In this document: one piece after another, positions 41,580 through 53,720 of the stretch
How the letters are laid out: each line of letters begins with the position of its first letter
How positions within the stretch are numbered: position 1 is the first letter of the stretch
Assembly: GCA_905221605.1 (NCBI GenBank)
Contig: CAJNDS010000580.1
Coordinates: 310,276-374,275 of the forward strand
Reading direction: 5' to 3'
Source of the DNA: Symbiodinium natans
Taxonomy: Eukaryota > Sar > Dinophyceae > Suessiales > Symbiodiniaceae
Length of the DNA stretch: 64,000 bases
Made by a program: the position numbers and the translations under genes
Notes under the pieces: generated by a model
The model's input: only the letters and a program-made list of their open reading frames with translations
The model's database searches: none
What the model was told of the DNA's origin: nothing

Positions 41580-42596
41580 TGCGTTTGCGTAAGATTCCTA
41601 TCAACACATGGCTTCATGTCTCCGAATTCAAGTTTCAGAGAGTTTTGTCTTGGTGAGGCCCAAATTGTGATGACCACGCTCACGTGCTACGAATGCGAGG
41701 TCGCGGGTTTCGGATTTACGGATCTGCAGCATCTGGTTTCGGACAGCACAAGTCTTTCGGCTGCGCTTGCGTAGGATTGCTATCAACATGGCTTCAGTTC
41801 TAGAATTCAAGCTTCAGAGATTCTACTGTACATTGGTCAGGCCTAAATTGTTATTTCCACGCTCACGTGCCACGAATGTGAAGTCGCTGGTTTTGTAGTC
41901 AGAGATCCGAAGCATTTGAATTCGGACAGCACACACCTTTCGGCTGCGCTTGCACATCATATTCCACAATTCAAGCTTTAGAGATTCTACTGTACCTCGG
42001 TCAGACTCAAATTGTTCTTACCATAATCACGCGCCAAGAATGTGTGGTCGCGAGTTTTGGATTTAAGAATCTGCAGCATCTGGTTTCGGACAGCCCGCAT
42101 TTCGGCTGCGCTTGCATAGGATTGCTATCAACACATGGCTTCCTGTCCCAGAGTTCAGGCTTCAGAGATTCTACTGTACCTCGGTGAGGCCCAAATTCTT
42201 ATTACCACGCTCACGTGCCACGAATGTGTAGTCGCGGGTTTATGATTTAGACATCCGAAGCATCTGAATTCGGACAGCACACACCTTTCGGCTGCTGTTG
42301 CATACGATTGCTGTCAACACATGGCTCATGTCCCAGAATTCATGCTTCCGAGAGTCCACTGTACTTGGGTGAGGCTCAAATTGTTATTAGAACGCTCACG
42401 TGCCACGACTATGATATCGCGGGTTTCGGATTTAGCGGTCCCCAAGCAGTAGGTTTCGGAAAGCACACACCTTTCGGCTGCGCTTACGTAGGATTGCTAT
42501 AAACACATGGCTTCATATACTAGAATTCAGGCTTCCGAGAGTCTACTGTACATGGGTGAGGCTCAAATTGTTATCATAACGCTCACGTGCCCAGCC
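41580..42596. repeat. Tandem array of about six 160-190 bp units
   Basis: Units contain GGATTGCTATCAACACATGG, TTCAGAGATTCTACTGTACC, CACGCTCACGTGCCACGAAT and CATCTGGTTTCGGACAGCAC, starting near 41,584, 41,767, 41,950, 42,111, 42,296 and 42,485. Open frames within it are short and repeated. Confidence 0.85.
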
Positions 42597-45112
42597 GCAG
42601 ATGAAACTATTAAGAATGATTGTGATCTGGAGTGAAGAAAAAACAATAAAAAACATATTTTTCAACATAAGCAGTTAGAAAAAAGTATAGATTTCAACTG
42701 CCACTAGCCTGGAGAGGGGTACGTGCAGGTAACAGTATCTTCTGCTTCATCCTTTCTCGTTTTGCAATCTTCTTAGCTTCGCTACAGGTTCAGCTTAGAG
42801 AGGCGTGTACAATTATTTAGTATGGTGGTCCAGTGATAGAAACGACGAAGAGAAGACAGTATTTTGATTGAAAAAAATAAAGTGGTGCATTGAGTACGAT
42901 TTGATATTTAGTCACACAAAACAAAATAAACATTCATCGGCTCAGAAAAACCCTAAACCAGAACCCCACACCTAGGAGCCTGCACAGGCTGAAGCTTCTG
43001 GAGGCTTGGTGTTTCGGGTCTATGTAGATCATGTTTGCAAAATAAACATTCATTGCCTTATAAAAACTCTAAACCAGAATCCCACACCTAGGAGCCTGCA
43101 CAAGCTGAAGCTTCTGCAAGCTTGGTGTTTTGGGTCTCCGTAGATCATGTTTGCAGAAATATATCTAATTTACTAAAAAAATATCTCAACGGCAACATGA
43201 AGATGTTAATCTTTGTTGTTTGAAGCAAACGAAGGCGCGATGTCGCAGAGGCGCTTATCACTTGCGCTGGGTCCACTGTATACAAAGCATCAGAAGAAAA
43301 TATGTGAATAGATCACTGTCTCCGTAGAACATATACAAAGCAACAAGTTAAGCTTTACATCACGCAATGTCGAGGACCCAGCGTCTTCTGTGCTGATTGC
43401 GCGTACGATGCCACCGGGCAATGAAGCCCGGTGGGGCTGGTGGGGCCACAGCATAAGAACCAAAAACGCAGAATTCCTCAGTGCCGGCGGTTAGCAGCAC
43501 GACCTGACAAGGCGATTCGAAGAAAATAAACTTCAACTTAACAAGCCAGACGCCTGAGTGTTGACCAGAAGCAGCCTAGAATCTTTAGGTATGAGTTTAA
43601 GCTTCTGGCCAAGCCATAGAAATGGAACGCCGACAGCCTAAAAAAAACTTCAACAGCTTAAAACATAATATCGATCAAGCAAAAGTCAGGTCCGGACGAT
43701 TTCCTGCTCCACCTGCCAAGCAAGAGTATGCAAGATCCATGAGATTAAGAGAATGCATCCGCAATAAGTAAATAAAAAACACGACAATGTCACTGTCACA
43801 TAGTTTGCACATGTACACCTGTGTGTTTACATTTAGACAACACTTTAATTTAACTACTTAAAGTTGTCATATATCTTAAACAATTGCCATTTTTATTGTC
43901 ATTTTAACAATCATTGCCGTAAGAATAACATGATTTACAAGACATAGAAGAACAAAGTCTTAAGCACGGTCTATATCCTGACGCCTGTTCTTCGGCAGGA
44001 GGAGGGTTCTGGTCGCCGGCGATCAAAAAGCCTCTTCGAAACAATACTACATGCAATTACACACGCAAAGTAGACGCGAGTCTAAGAATCTGACCGTTGT
44101 CGCCCAGCACCTGATGTACGCTTAACGTGGAAGGTTTCCAAATAAAAAGAAGAAAAACCTCTTGACTCCGTAACACATAATGCTCGAAGCAGGAGATGCT
44201 AACAATGCTATTTCTTAAGGTCTTTGTCGAAGTCCGTTTGCAACTAAAATATCTGCACGCCTGCAACAATACGATAACATGAAGTTCACTTAGCTTACAG
44301 TAGAAATGTCAATAAAAACATGTCCGGCCTGGTCGTCGAGCCAGAATTCAAGAACCTAAATTGCAAGAAAGAAACAAAAGCACAAAACATGCTTTTATCG
44401 AGCGCCCACGACTAGATTCTTAAAAGTAATCTGCCTCGGCTTCCATGAATCTGCCGAAATCATTATCGTTCGGAGGCGCACCTGATCTGAAAATATTCCA
44501 TATTCAGCTGAAGCTCCAAGAATAAATAAATCTGAGTTCCTCGCCGGTGTCGATCCAAACCTGCTAGAAGCTTAGCATCATTATATGCAAAATAAAAATG
44601 CATGCATCACGCTTGAGAGCACGACCTGGTCCTCCATCAGGAGGTCATTAACCTGAGCAGGATAAACGACAAAGCTTCACAACAGATCAAGCTGTAGAAG
44701 TCAAATGTGTTATTATGCATCTGCACTATGCTGTCCGGCGTCCTGCAAAGCACAAAACATGCTTTTATCGAGCGCACAAGACTAGTTTCATAAAACTAAT
44801 CTGCCTCGGCTTCCAGGAATCTGCCGAAATCATCAGCGTTCGGAGGCGCACCTGATCTGAAAATATTATATATTCAGCTGAAGCTCCAAGAATAATTAAA
44901 TCTGAGTTCCTATAATTGAATTCTTGAGCCCACTCAATTTACTCAATTATTTAAATGATTCTTATAATTAATATATAAAGAAAAAACAGTGGCAACACAG
45001 TACATAAAGGTCCCTCTCTCATATATATATATATATATACATACATACATACATATGTTTTTTAATTTATATCTATATTTGTTTATGTTTTTTTAATATC
45101 TATTTATGTTTA
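42597..45112. other. AT-rich region with local duplications, no gene recognised
   Basis: Contains a 117-bp tandem duplication (about 42,920-43,152, with CCACACCTAGGAGCCTGCAC) and a 160-bp dispersed duplication (44,380-44,541 and 44,750-44,911, with AAAACATGCTTTTATCGAGC). The TA-rich run at about 45,020-45,125 leads into copy 2. No open frame above about 70 codons looks coding. Confidence 0.6.
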
Positions 45113-46461
45113 TATATATATATATATGAGCCCGCAACCTTTAAGGTCTATTTTGTCTTGTGCTTTCCTTTACTACAACAAAGACCTAGTCTAAATACAT
45201 ATATAAATATTATTATATGTGTAAGAATATGCACAGGGACGAGACGACGCACATATCTACCTTTTTTTTTTGCTGTCAAACAGGTGGGTGGGCAAGAAAA
45301 AAGTTTTTGCAAGTCGAGTTTTGGATAAGACTTGAACTAAAACATTGCCAGCGCAAAGTATTTAGTATGATACATATACACGCAAGCCCGCCCAAGCTCG
45401 GAACATGGTGTAGACAAAAAACATAAAACACTACTAGTCTTTAAGTAAGAAAACAAGACCGCAGTTACATGCTTCGTTCTGAGGTGGTTATTATTAATGT
45501 ATTTTTTTGGGCTACGTAGAGTAGGTAGTCAGTATTTATTATCAAAACGTCTACGCAACATAATTAAGAAAACAAGTAAAAATATACGAGTACTGTGTGC
45601 GTGAATAACATAAACGCCTCGCATCAATAAATAAATAAATAAATATATAGAACTATAAGACCGAAATATGCAAATCATTGCAGTTACTTCAATAACACGA
45701 AAGTACACTGTTGAAAACGTGATGAAGATACTAATTTAAGAAATAAAAACAAAACGTAGCAACGCGGCAAGGCGGGATGTGGCGGTGCGTACTCCGGGAA
45801 AAATGAAGAGATATCTGCTCACAGTATTCTCGTATTCTCGGCATGCATTGATTGATTTTGTTTACACAAGTAACACAATAACGAGATTACACATTAGTGG
45901 GAGGCGGCGCGGCGCACTCCGAATATAATGAAGACATAGTGGCTCGCAGTATGCTCGTATCCTCGGCTCGAATTAATTGCTTTTATTTGGATAAGTTCAC
46001 ACGTGTACGATGAGAGATGAACGGTATCTCTGCGACGCATGCCGAGACTAAGGAATATATGTCCATGTATATAGATTGAATTTTCGCACGACGCTGGAAA
46101 ATTATTGCAAGCTTTCATTAATGCTATTAACACCTCAACCAGCAGAAAAAATCAGTTGCGAATGTTGTCTACTACTGACTAGCAGATTTTCATTACTTGA
46201 ACCATTCATGTTGTTAGAAAGAAAATAAATCAATTTCAAGCTGGAAAAAAAACGTATCATTGGTGTTTCCGCTGTTATGATGATTGCACCACGTTCACGT
46301 GGCGCGTAAGAATAATACAACCATTTCCTTAGCACGCATGACTGTGACGCAAGCTTGCTGTTCTTGTTATAAACCAGCACAGCAACATGTAAGTCTCTTT
46401 TTATTTGCGCACGCAGGAATCCTGCCGCGGGAAGATCAAGTCCGCGACTGTAAGTCATAGC

Positions 46462-47241
46462 TTACGACTTACTCTTCACACCAGAGCTACGCAATGTGTG
46501 GTGCCGGATGACCCGAAGAGGAGTTCTTTTCACCTTGCGGACCTTACTGCCTTGGGCAGCTGGTCGCTTTTTGACCCAAGCCCTCACCAAAGCAGCTTCA
46601 TTTTGACGAGCTTTGACAAGAGGCAAATCGGCCTTCTTCTGTCTGCCAGAAGTGTTTTGTTCGGAGCACCACGTCATCCAATCATCATCCGACCAAATGG
46701 AATTACTAGCCGCTTTGCTTAACAACACAGTCTCTGACACAATGTGTGCCAAAGGAAAGTGCGTGGCAAGGTAATGAGCAGACACTTTTATGTAACGATA
46801 GTATCGGAGCTTCAATGCTAAAGTGGAGCGATGAAGCGTGTTCGTGCTTCTCGACCACGAATTAATCTCCGCGTGCAGGGCCTCATTGCCAGAAGTCCCG
46901 CTGGGCAAGAAATGCAGCTGCTGTCTAGGTAATGCACGACGCACTCGAACATTGTTTAGCAACCATTCCAGCCTATCCGGCGCGCACGCAGCAAACAGGA
47001 TCTTGTAGATTTCCTTGTTGGGTCCTGCCGCTTTGCGCGCGACCTCACGCGAGTATCGCGAACAGACGGCAGCAACCCCTTGGATGAACTCCAGTCTACT
47101 GCGCAGCGGCGTCTCGCAATCCATTCCTCCCAGGACTGCATTTGTTTCTTCGGCAGGCATATCCATCGACAAAATCATGTCCCTATACTTTGCTTCTGCT
47201 TCATCTAAAGGTCTGGACATGTCGCCGTCGTACAAGGTCAT
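46462..47241 (-). pseudogene. Copy 2: C-terminal half of the DDE transposase
   Basis: 259 residues identical to the end of the copy 1 transposase, including the E of GNEALH and the basic tail. It is cut off from its N-terminal half by the inversion breakpoint at 47,254/47,255. Confidence 0.8.
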
Positions 47242-47254
47242 CTGCAGCCTCAGA

Positions 47255-48522
47255 ACGACGAAGGAAACACACTGTTTTCCTTGTCCCCATCGAGGATCGA
47301 GTTTGACTCCGAAGACCGCCCATTTGTGTCGGACAATATTTTACATTGTCTGGAGACAGAAGTCAAAGAGGTAAGCAGCAATCTGGCAGCTCGCGCGAAA
47401 ACAAACAACGGAAGACGAACATGTCCCTTCTGTCCCTTTCGATCGTTTAGCCGACTTTCATCCCTGAGAACCCATATCACCAAACATCATCGCTTCGAAC
47501 GTCAGTTCATTCCTTCAGGAAGCAAGCAAGTAAAGGTTGTGCTGGCACTGTACAATCACGCTGCGTCGTCGCAATGTCGAGCAGAAGCACTTCTTCAGGA
47601 AAGCGCATGCATACTGCGGAATACTGTGGTGCCGCCGCTCTCAGCGTCTATCACTCACATCGACAAGCACATCCGACTGGTCTTCGATCGCACTGGCCCG
47701 ATGTATGTCAATGTGAGTGCAGTTGGCGACTCGCTTCATGTGCGACGTGCTCGCAATCTGTATTACACACACACCTTCGCGGATCTCTTGCTGCAGGAGA
47801 TGACGATGACTCATGCTCAAGAGCTTTAAGCTGCCTTAGCATTGTTTCTTTTGTATCTTAGTAGATACGCTCATAGAATACTGATGTTATTGTCTAAGCA
47901 AGGTGCGAAGCATATGGCCTCGCTGTCACATGGCAGCGCACCAGGCCGGTAACAAGCTGTCCACTTTGCTGCCGGCCGACGTCAAGCACTGGCTACCCAT
48001 GCTCGAGGACATCACTATATCACCTTCCTTCACGACAAGAATGAGTGTCATGACTGCTCATCTCGAAGCAGAGCATGAGTGGACATACATTAGCCTGGAC
48101 GCCACGCTGAAAATATGCCTGAAGCTGAAGGGCCAGACATCGTACCGGGCCTCCGCGTCGGCTCGCAACGACGCCCCTTTCGGGGATCAGCTTGCGTGGA
48201 GACGCTTGCTAACGGTAAGGGGTCGTTCGGGAGCTGTTCTACTTCTTCAGCCTTTACAGACAGAGAAGTCAGAGCACGTGCTGGAAGCCTTGCAAGAAAC
48301 TTTCACAGAGCGACAGCTCAGTTGTGTTGAGTATATAGCGACTGATAGTCCATCTGCAAAATTCTACTCGCTTGCAAAGTACACGTGCCCGAACTTAAAA
48401 GGCATGATGCTGGACCCCATCTGGCGATTGTCTACGAGTATGGGCACTGGAACAAGCGCACGCCCGGATCGAAAACTCTGCGAGGCATCCTGAAGAAAAC
48501 CTGCGCAGTCGACGATTCCGTG
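47255..48522 (+). pseudogene. Copy 2: inverted 1.27 kb segment with finger and transposase N-half
   Basis: Reverse complement of copy 1 positions 26,036-27,307. It carries the C2H2 finger region (47,281-47,829) and the first ~195 transposase residues (47,903-48,493) on the plus strand. Breakpoints lost about 2 bp on one side and 7 bp (CCGATGT) on the other. A 4-nt deletion near 48,419 shifts the transposase frame after MMLDPI. Confidence 0.85.
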
Positions 48523-50313
48523 GTCCGACGTCGCACCGGCCTGCATGTCTAAGAGCAGCAAGGCTTCTGCAGGGATGTCTTCATTGCATCGTCTTGGCCA
48601 GTAACACACAATAGTTCGAGAGTCCACAGCCGAACCGAAGGCTTCGTGGAAAGAGCTCCGAGAAAGTCGGAAGCCACGTCGGCCGTCACGAACTGTGATC
48701 GCTGTCTCGTCTGAAGCCATATCAACTGCGACACAATGCGGAGCTCCGGCGCCTTCAAAATGAAGCAGAAATGCACTGACTCCTTTGGGCGGCAGACCCA
48801 GGCTGCAGGCGAGATCAACTTGATAAAGCTTGCTGGCGCTGCGATAGCATCTGAAGCCTGCGTCTTCCGCCTCAGTGTTTTCCGCGACTTCGCTATTTTG
48901 AAGAGACGCTGCAATGACAGCTCGCAGCAGAGGTGTCGTATGCCAAAGAGCACATGGTATGCAATTGCCTCGACGAAGACATACATCCGGAAGAGATTCT
49001 AACGCAGGAACTTCTTCTGACGCGCGCTGTATCGCGGACAAAAAATCCAGGGGTTTCTTCTCCACGATCTTCACTTTGAAGCCTGTTTGTTGTTCGATAA
49101 TGCTTTCACTCGAGGCACAAAACTTCTGGATGTCTGCAGTCCATGCTCTCGATATTCTAAGGCCATCGAAATGCAAGGACAGGTGTGCCGGCTTTGGATC
49201 CACGACGAGGACGTGCTCTGACCAGCACTGAAGAATTCGATCTTCCACCGCGTGCCACAACAAAGAAAAAATTGTCGCCGAAGGAAAATTCTTGCCCTTC
49301 TGATCCTTCAAGCTCATGTAGTCCTCGTGAAGAATGTTACATGCAACCCAGCGCAAGTATAATGAAATTCTCTGCAGCTTCCTGACATCCTCATTTTCTT
49401 TTAGATCTTCTGATGGCGTTCCACCATTCAGAATAGCGTTCAGCACATCTTCTCCTTTTGATCGAGATAACTGCAGCCTCTGAATGAAGTCATCGCGCCT
49501 GTGAGCAAGTTCCTCGAGAACCTCGCCCAGGTCTTTCGGTAAAGCTGGCTCCGGCTTCATCTTCTCCAGCAACTGGTACGTAAGCGAGAAACAGCAGTTT
49601 TGTATGTCTAAATCTGCAGAGTGTGTCTCTAGAACATGCATCTGGAGTCTGCGGGACATAGCCTGCGCGCTACCCAGTCCAGCGTACCGACGAGGCGTCA
49701 CCGTGTAGGCTGGCTTATCAGGATAATGATAGGTGATCTGTTTTGACAGAACGCCTTTCACTCTGAGTCGCCTTCCCGGGCTGCGTGCACAACCACTTGC
49801 ATCACTGCCATCAAGCAAGCACTTAATGCTTTTTTCGTGAGCCTGTAATTTCTGCAGCGCGCTGGAATGTTTTCGTGTGACAGCCTCTTGCTCAGCTACC
49901 GGCCTTCCTTTCTTGGACTCGCCCGCTGCAGTCTTGGACATGACCTTGTGGTACTCGAGCAAACAAAGAGAGTTCTTCTTCCGACTCGAGTGCGTGACTG
50001 CATACTGTCGCAAGCTCTGCATGTCGTGCTCTTCCTCGAATACCATCCTCACGTTGCCTGCATCGGCCTCAGGCAAGATTTCCCGGAACGTCTTTTCGAA
50101 GGTCATGAAAGGAATGAAAGCACCGGGCTTCACTTTGCTTGTCTTGTGCTTAACAATTCCAGCACGCATCACGCATTTGTTTTCCATCTCGTCCCACAAG
50201 TTTTCTTTTGACAGATTAGGGGTTTTTGCCTGCTTCAAGGCCAGCTTCTTGAACTCAGCTCCGTCGTTGTGGAAAGCAATGTTTCGAATATGAAAAGCCG
50301 AAGTGTCTCCCAC
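48364..50313 (-). pseudogene. Copy 2: polymerase and peptidase-like part with altered C-terminus
   Basis: Matches copy 1 from KKLALKQAK through LDMQAGATSD. It then runs into the inverted segment and ends in an unrelated tail of about 50 residues. DLDIQN, LHFDG and the peptidase C/H residues are retained. K1203 of the putative polymerase motif (SKGKDVLNAIL) is Glu here. Confidence 0.8.
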
Positions 50314-50597
50314 TCATTGACTTTGTTTTCTCTGTCGTTCTGACTGGCTTTGTCACCCTCGAGTACGGCAGCAATACCATCGCCCTCTTCGAGCTGGCGT
50401 TGACGGACGGTGAGGCCACATGCCATCCGCATGACATCTTCCGTCAAGTACGAATCTCCACCATTGCAGTAAGCTTCGATGAGCTGGTAGCAATCGTCCC
50501 TGGTGTGATTGCGCTCAAAGGCCCACTGCAAGCGCAGACCTGCGATTGAGGCCTGAGATGTAAGCATAAATTTGAGGCTAGGGTGGGTCTGCAGCAA
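50235..50597 (-). pseudogene. Copy 2: short middle fragment between two frameshifts
   Basis: About 110 residues equivalent to the copy 1 region after the ATPase (KFMLTSQASIAGLRLQWAFE onward). It is bounded by the GGGT insertion near 50,585 and by the 13-nt deletion near 50,256. Confidence 0.75.
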
Positions 50598-53534
50598 AAA
50601 TCCCGTCCAGCTCGTGATCGTTGTAGTTCAGCAGAAATTTTGGATGCACGAAACGCGCTTTCCCTTTCCAGATGAACGCGCGTCTAAATAAGGAATGGAA
50701 GTTGGCCAGACTAACTCCTGCAAAATGCATCATGCGATTAAGCTCCAGACGCTTCCAACCAATAACGTGGAACATGCGGGTAGTATACCCGTACGGCTTG
50801 CGTCCCATAATGCCATCAGCAGACATCGTCTTCTTGTAGAGGTCGGTATGCAACTTCTTGCTACTCTCGGGAGCCTCTTGACCCGTCAGTATAAAACAAC
50901 GGGCGAAAGATTCCACTTGCTTGCGAAGCTCCTCGTCCAGATGCCACACGTTCGGATCAAAAAAACAGTGGTGCTGCTTGTACATTTCCGACAAGTGAAA
51001 GGAGTATAAGCTTTGACCGACACCACCAGGTGAAATCCCTATGAAACACCTGTCGACGTTCAAGCCTCGTTTCGCTAATGCCAGTGCACTTTGAAAGCAT
51101 TCGAAAACATCACAATTGCACCAAAAAGTCTGCTGGTAGAAGCGTTGCAGACGCTCTACATTGTGCTCCAGCACGACGTCCAGCAAGGCGTGCGGTATGT
51201 GCACGTAGCAGTTGTTTTCCGCGCTTTTCTTGACGACCTCGATAGGGTGTTCTGAATCAGGTGAATCGTACTTGAAACAAACGTCGTCAAAGCAAACAGC
51301 AGGCTCCCTTTGATCTTCACTTTCACACCATTCAACAATAAGTGATACCATGCGAGTCTGCATAAGCTCGCTTCTGAGGAAGCAACACATCTTGAAGCTG
51401 TTGTCCGCGAAATTGCTAGTCCACGACTCCTGGTCGGGATTCTGGTCTGGGAAAACTGGACGGTCGTCGGCTCCTGAATCGAGGCGTTCAAGTTGTGCGC
51501 TTTTGATTTGGCATCTTGCTGCATGTCTGCAGGCATCCAGAAATGCTGCTTCGTCAACGAAATTCTGCTTGTCACTCATGATCGCAGCGGCAATAGCATC
51601 CGGTTGTCTTTTGACGTTGTCTTTCATCCTTTTGAAGATACCTTCCAGAGTTGTGAAAAACACGAGGACTCGATGAAGCACTGCCTCAGGAGGAATGCCG
51701 CCAAATGGCACAAATGAGCCATCGTCATTGTAAATATACAAGAAGCCTCTGTGAACTCGCAGATGTCTTTCGCCCTCGACCATCCAAAGTATTGTTGCAG
51801 CGTCTGCAAGTAAAAGCTTGCCCGACAAGTTTCTGTCGACCATGTAAGAAGCAACCAGAATAAGTCGCTGCAACTCAACGCTGGTATCCGGATAGGCTAC
51901 CTTCAATTGCAAGAGAGAATCCTGCGTTTTCTTGCGAATGTCATGCCGTGTGTTTCTGACATCCCGAGGGTACGTGTCCAGCACAGTAGCTATGCAGTCG
52001 GCCGAGTCTCTGAAGATCTTCGAGAAACGCTGCAGGTGACTGTCAGCTCCCGGCAAAAGACGCCTTTTCTTGGCACTGTGAGGCACCTCATCGTCTGCAT
52101 TGTCTAAGAGCTTGCTCAACACCACCGCAGCGTCGTCGGAAAGTGGATCGCCTGGACTCTCATGTGGAAGAACAACTGTGAAGGGCAGTGTGGGTTCTGG
52201 TTCTTCCGTTTGCTGCTGCTGATTTGCGTTGGTATCGCGACTCTTTTGTAGTGCTTTGGAGAGCAAGAGATCACGTCTGATGCTCATAAGCTTTGTCACC
52301 GACTCCTGCATGTCTGGCACGTCGTCGATGAAACCTAGCGGAAGGTAGTTCGGATGTATGCACACAACGAGCATCCTTGCAACCTTGATCTCGTAATACT
52401 TCTCCAAGATCCACTTGTACACGTTCAGCTGCAGGCGATAGTGCTCTCCCTGACAATCAGGGACAGTATCAAGCGGGCTTTTCATGAAATGTCCATAGCT
52501 GTTGTATTTCTCCCTCAACTTCGAGCTGCGCTTCCAGTCCACTAGAACGAACTCGCCCCTATCCGGGAATCGCAAGACAAGGTCGATTGATCCTGCCAGA
52601 TCTTCTTCTGGCGCATGAATGCACCACTCTGTTCTGTATGCTTGGACATCACCGATCGTTCCAAGTACACGAATGGCTGCATGAAGCTCACCCTCCATGG
52701 GTCCTGGCATGATCTGATAGCCGTTCAGAAGGTTTTCCAACATCGCGTGCATCCAAGTGCCAGCGTTTGCAGCATGGTCTCTCTGAACTTGCCACAAGTC
52801 CACGATCTCGCTGTCGTGCAGCATGAAACTGGACATAAGCTCTTCCCAATTGGCAAGATCAGCTCGACTTCTCTTGAAAAGATCACAAACGACTTTCAGA
52901 TCCGGTTGGTCTTGTGTGAGTTCGTGGACAAGGTCCGCTTGATAAAAGCAATCTTCTCCGGCAAGCATGGAAGCAATAAGCTTGAAATTGGCGTCGTTGG
53001 CCACATACTCTTCCCTGGGCCATCGCGCTCCGGCCTTCATCTTCACTATCGCATCAGATGAGTCGAACTCCTGAGAATATTCATGTAGCAGTCCAGTGAC
53101 CTCAGCTCGTACACTATTGCAAAACTACATTACCTTCGTTGCGTGATATTTTTGTTACATTTACATGTGCTAATCTACAGCCCGGGGACACTGCATCCGA
53201 TAGCGGAGTCGTTGCAGAAATACTTGTGACCGTCTGGCTCGAAGCGCAAAGCTTTATCATGTTGATGTGGATTGATGGTGGATAAATCAGTTCGCGCTTG
53301 TAAAAAAAAGGTTGTGGCTGTCCCAGGGTCTGATGGCATGTGAAACACAGGCGTGATCGGATCGCGACAAAGAACTGCTCCGACTATGCGTCCCATGAGA
53401 CCAGTCCATCCTCCTTCAAGACTATAATTAAACTAATAAGCGAAGGCGACAGTATACAACGCAACGAATGTGTTAAGACAATCTGGATCATTGCAACACT
53501 GTCCTTCTCCGTAAACAGAAGCTTCAACGTCCAT
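50578..53534 (-). pseudogene. Copy 2: nuclease and SF3-like ATPase part
   Basis: Equivalent to the first ~820 codons of the copy 1 long exon plus the two upstream exons (53,458-53,534 and 53,190-53,421). All nuclease residues (H100, D155, D170-W-K172, Q206...Y210) and GGVGQS are kept. Substitutions seen include V19A, L141W, R189K and L683F. Ends by frameshift near 50,580. It could still make a truncated nuclease-ATPase protein. Confidence 0.75.
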
Positions 53535-53720
53535 CGCCAGGCTCTCCGCATCGTCCGACGCACCCCCAAGGAAGTCATCTGCTAAGGCTTCCGCCGCCAA
53601 GGCATCCTGCGTGTGTTTTTTTATTCAACAGCATGAATACTCGCAGCTAGTTCACATTGTTGTTGTTGTTTTTTTTATGCTTGTTTGCTAAAGAATGAAC
53701 AAAACATAAACTGTTTTAAG

